A DNA stretch of 64,000 nucleotides from DATBGO01 sp963785765 (GTDB lineage Bacteria > Actinomycetota > Actinomycetes > Streptosporangiales > Streptosporangiaceae). Below are positions 61,595-64,000 of this stretch, piece by piece. Made by a program: the position numbers and the translations under genes. Under the pieces are notes generated by a model that was not told the origin of the DNA, made no database searches, and saw nothing but the letters and a program-made list of their open reading frames with translations. The stretch is taken from NCBI GenBank assembly GCA_963785765.1, contig CAWAWM010000003.1:930001-994000 (forward strand), in the 5' to 3' direction. Every line of letters begins with the position of its first letter. The first letter of the stretch is position 1.

Positions 61595-62071
61595 ATGCAG
61601 GGTGACGGGCGGGTCCTCGAGTTTCTGAACGAGCAGCTCAGTGCTGAGCTCACGGCCATCAACCAGTATTTCCTGCACGCAAAGATGCAGGAGAACGCCG
61701 GCTGGGTGAAGCTCGCGGCGCATACCCGCGCTGAGTCGATCGACGAGATGCGTCATGCCGAGGTGCTCACCGACCGGATCTTGTTCCTGGACGGGCTGCC
61801 GAATTACCAGCGCCTGTTCCCGCTGCGCATCGGCCAGACGGTAACTCAGATGCTGGAGTCGGACCTGGCCGTCGAGACGGAGGCAGTCAGCCGGCTGCGG
61901 GACGGCAGCGAATACATGCGCGGCGTCTCCGACGTCACCAGCGCCAATATCTTTGAGTCGATCCTCGCCGACGAGGAGAGCCATATCGACTACCTGGAAA
62001 CTCAGCTCGGGCTGATCACCCAGCTCGGCGAGCCGCTCTACCTTGCGCAGCTCATCGAGCCTGGCAGCTGA
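61595..62071 (+). CDS. bfr: Bacterioferritin
   Basis: A 158-aa haem-ferritin subunit that stores iron in a 24-mer. Ferroxidase ligands are all present: Glu18, Glu51, His54, Glu94, Glu127 and His130. Met52, the haem ligand between subunits, is in DEMRHAEV. Length and order match canonical bacterioferritin. Likely cotranscribed with bfd and controlled by the IdeR/DmdR-type box. Confidence 0.95.
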   Translation: MQGDGRVLEFLNEQLSAELTAINQYFLHAKMQENAGWVKLAAHTRAESIDEMRHAEVLTDRILFLDGLPNYQRLFPLRIGQTVTQMLESDLAVETEAVSRLRDGSEYMRGVSDVTSANIFESILADEESHIDYLETQLGLITQLGEPLYLAQLIEPGS

Positions 62072-62107
62072 CGCGGGCCCCAGCGCGTCACCGGTCACCC
62101 CGGCTGT

Positions 62108-63088
62108 TCAGGCGGGCAGCAGGCCGATCGCCGCCTTGGCCTGGCGCACCTTCTCGCGGGCCTGCTCGCTGGCCCGCGCCGCGGCGGCCCGCAGCACCGA
62201 GCGGATGTGCTCGGGGTCACGCGACAATTCCAGGTAGCGGTCGCGGACCGGGGTCAGCGTCGCCACCACGGCGTCGGCCACCGCCTGCTTGAGGTCGCCG
62301 TACCGGTCGAACTGGCGGGCCAGGGCGTCCGGTTCCTGCTGGGCACACGCCGCCAGGATGGCCAGCAGGTTGGCGACCCCGGGCTTGCGCTCAGGGTCGT
62401 AGGCCACCTCGCCGTCAGCGTCGGTGACCGCGCGCATCACCTTGCGCCGCAGCACGCCGGGCTCGTCGAGCAGGCGCAGGGAACCAGCGGCCGACGAGGC
62501 CGACTTGCTCATCTTGTCGGTGGGCTTGGCCAGGTCCATGATCCTCGCGGCGACCGGCGGGTTGACCGCCTTCGGCAGCGTGAACGTGGGCCCGTACCGG
62601 TGATTGAACCGGATCGCCAGGTCCCGGGCCAGCTCCACGTGCTGGCTCTGATCCTCGCCGACGGGTACCTCCTCGGCGTCGTACAGCAGGATGTCGGAGG
62701 CCATGAGGACCGGATAGGTCAGCAGCGACACCCGGACCTGTTCCTGGCGGCGGGACTTCTCCTTGAACTGGATCATGCGCTGGGCCTCGCCGTAGCCGGT
62801 CGTGCACTCCAGCAGGTAGTGCAGTTCGGAGTGCTCGGGCACGTGCGACTGCACCATGAATAGGCACGCGCCGGGGTCGGCGCCCGCGGCCAGCAGCAGG
62901 GTGGCGAACTCCAGCGTCCGCCGCCGTACGTCCGCGGGCTCATGCTCGAGCGTCAGGGCATGCAGGTCAGAGACGAACACCACGGTGTCGGCGATGGCCT
63001 GCTCGGTCACGATCGGCCGGATGGCGCCGATGTAGTTGCCCAGGTGCAGGTCACCGGATGGGGTGAAGCCGGTCAGTCGTCGGGACAT
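62108..63088 (-). CDS. trpS: Tryptophanyl-tRNA synthetase
   Basis: A 326-aa class I aminoacyl-tRNA synthetase (EC 6.1.1.2). HIGH-type motif: GFTPSGDLHLGNYIGA. KMSKS motif: PTDKMSKSASSAAGSLRLLD. The tRNA and Trp-binding segments (YPVLMASDILLYDAEEVPVG; EDQSQHVELARDLAIRFNHR) are typical. Actinobacteria often carry two trpS genes, one regulated by tryptophan supply or by indolmycin-type inhibitors. The leader here holds a WW peptide and an attenuator (63143-63244), so this is probably the regulated copy. Confidence 0.95.
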   Translation of the reverse strand: MSRRLTGFTPSGDLHLGNYIGAIRPIVTEQAIADTVVFVSDLHALTLEHEPADVRRRTLEFATLLLAAGADPGACLFMVQSHVPEHSELHYLLECTTGYGEAQRMIQFKEKSRRQEQVRVSLLTYPVLMASDILLYDAEEVPVGEDQSQHVELARDLAIRFNHRYGPTFTLPKAVNPPVAARIMDLAKPTDKMSKSASSAAGSLRLLDEPGVLRRKVMRAVTDADGEVAYDPERKPGVANLLAILAACAQQEPDALARQFDRYGDLKQAVADAVVATLTPVRDRYLELSRDPEHIRSVLRAAAARASEQAREKVRQAKAAIGLLPA

Positions 63089-63142
63089 CAGCCTTGTTCC
63101 TTTGCCTCGGGCCGCCGCCCGGGCCGCGCGGCCGGCCTGCAG

Positions 63143-63211
63143 GCAAAGCGAAACGGCCGCCCAGCCCGGGCAGCCGCGTCTCGGTGTGCGCGCGTAAGCA
63201 GTGCCGCCCGG
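63143..63211 (-). terminator. Trp attenuator upstream of trpS (terminator and competing stem)
   Basis: On the minus strand, GCTGCCC-GGGCT-GGGCGGC (63174-63156; one T-G pair) forms a 7-bp hairpin followed by CGTTTCGCTTTGC, a T-rich run for this genome. The competing arm CCGGGCGGC (63211-63203) directly follows the leader-peptide stop and can pair with GCTGCCCGG (63174-63166). This is the classic two-state arrangement of ribosome-controlled attenuation. Confidence 0.72.
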
Positions 63212-63244
63212 TCAGGGGCGCCACCAGCCGCAGTCATGAGTCAT
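63212..63244 (-). CDS. Trp leader peptide of the trpS attenuator (10 aa)
   Basis: ATG 63244 encodes MTHDCGWWRP and stops at TGA 63212. Tandem Trp codons in so short a frame, ~120 nt before trpS and just ahead of a hairpin pair, are the hallmark of an attenuator leader. Ribosome stalling at the Trp codons when charged tRNA-Trp is scarce would prevent the terminator stem from forming. The ribosome-binding site is weak (GGGG ~10 nt upstream). Confidence 0.75.
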   Translation of the reverse strand: MTHDCGWWRP

Positions 63245-63360
63245 CCGCACGGCCCCATTCTACTAACGCCCGATTCGCTGCCGATACAAGATGCCATTTC
63301 AGCTCAAGAACTCGGTCACCGCCGCTAGCCGCCGTGCGAGGCTCCGGCTCCGGCCTCGGC

Positions 63361-63951
63361 TCAGGAGGAGGGGTAGCCGACCAGCAGGACCCCGTGGCAG
63401 TCCTCGTCGCCCGAGCGGTAGATATGGGGACCGTCGCCGCTGTACCTGGCATAGTCGCCTGGGCCGAGCGTGAGCGGGTTGCTGGCCGGGCCGACCGTGA
63501 TCTTCCCCTGGTGGACGATCACCCGCTCGACGACGCCACTGCCGTGCGGGCCTCCCGGGTGCTCGGTCTTGGCCGGGAGGAACATGTCGAAGATCTCGAC
63601 CAGGCCGCCACGCTCGATCCGGTCCAGCAGCCGCAGGTCGAGCTGGCCGCCGGGCGTGGACCCGCGCACTCGCGTGCCCTGCTGGGCCCGGACGACCGCG
63701 GTGGTGGTCTGGCGCCGGTCCTCGAGCAGGTCGCTGAAGGCCACGCCCAGGGCCAGGGCCAGCGACCACAGCGTCTCGATGGTCGGGTTGCCGCGACCCT
63801 GCTCCAGGTTCGCCAGCGTGGCCTTGGCCAGGTCAGCGCGGGCCGCCAGGGTGGCCAGCGACATCCGGCGGGCGGCGCGGAAGCGGTACAGGTTCGCCGC
63901 GAGTACCTCGCCCACTTCCGCGGATGGCCGTTCTGGGGATTCGTTCGCCAT
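63361..63951 (-). CDS. XRE-family regulator with cupin domain
   Basis: 196 aa. N-terminal helix-turn-helix: AANLYRFRAARRMSLATLAA, then DLAKATLANLEQGRGNPTIE. C-terminal cupin: EHPGGPHGSGVVERVIVHQG (first motif), then LTLGPGDYARYSGDGPHIYR (second motif). Such HTH-cupin regulators sense small metabolites and repress transport or catabolic genes. Divergent gene lies beyond the right edge of the window; the 5' flank is AT-rich and promoter-like. Confidence 0.92.
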   Translation of the reverse strand: MANESPERPSAEVGEVLAANLYRFRAARRMSLATLAARADLAKATLANLEQGRGNPTIETLWSLALALGVAFSDLLEDRRQTTTAVVRAQQGTRVRGSTPGGQLDLRLLDRIERGGLVEIFDMFLPAKTEHPGGPHGSGVVERVIVHQGKITVGPASNPLTLGPGDYARYSGDGPHIYRSGDEDCHGVLLVGYPSS

Positions 63952-64000
63952 GCTAGTGAACTATACCAACGGTCTATTATGCTGGTACGCTGCGTCGACC

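Overview
The window is about 70% GC, uses many GTG/TTG starts and 4-nt ATGA/GTGA overlaps, and carries gene families typical of filamentous high-GC Actinobacteria: SARP/AfsR-like and LAL-LuxR regulators, an XRE-DUF5753 plus DUF397 pair, a DivIVA-like protein, a DUF222-HNH protein, GTP-dependent PEPCK and an IdeR/DmdR-type iron box. I read it as chromosome of a soil-type actinomycete (Streptosporangiales-like or related). The species cannot be named from sequence alone.

Layout. 1-8.6 kb is mostly metabolism and repair: partial epimerase, amylosucrase, hemerythrin, Fpg glycosylase, pckG, PspC, Mug, membrane protein. 9.7-20.8 kb is the most distinctive block: a frameshifted SARP regulator, a bacterial nitric oxide synthase oxygenase, a flavohemoglobin, a DivIVA-like coiled-coil protein, an anti-sigma-type ATPase and a divergent LAL-LuxR regulator. 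Two near-identical 105-bp multi-hairpin elements precede the flavohemoglobin and ATPase genes, and the 12-mer TGCAACTTGCAG occurs in both elements and in front of the LuxR gene. This looks like an NO-making/NO-handling regulon with its own cis-element. 21-23.3 kb holds a 54-aa secreted peptide too short for most gene callers, a cupin remnant and an XRE/DUF397 pair. 23.8-26.9 kb is an unrecognised zinc-ribbon membrane cluster. 26.9-28.9 kb is an ABC-2 exporter with its own XRE regulator. 29-37 kb is a MacAB-like export operon with two tandem paralogous lipoproteins, divergent from a two-component system whose kinase gene has two frameshifts. 37.8-40.8 kb is a NarL-type two-component set with a degenerate second kinase. 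41-46.7 kb has HIT-like and DinB proteins and a translationally coupled five-gene sigma factor/ABC operon. 46.8-53 kb has a hypothetical protein, two secreted repeat proteins, a NIPSNAP protein and a frameshifted DUF222-HNH gene. 53-59 kb has an FMO-like gene, OsmC, metX-metY, a CoA-binding protein and an isochorismatase-like hydrolase. 59-64 kb ends with a small secreted protein, a TetR remnant, a hydrolase, an iron-boxed bfd-bfr operon, trpS with a complete Trp attenuator, and an XRE-cupin regulator.

Quality note. Three regulatory/defence-like genes (SARP, histidine kinase, DUF222-HNH) are each broken by single-base indels in GC-rich runs. metX has an in-frame TGA at codon 12, and the FMO-like gene has ATC where its start codon should be. 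These may be real decay, but the pattern also fits residual consensus errors, so raw-read checking decides how to read them.
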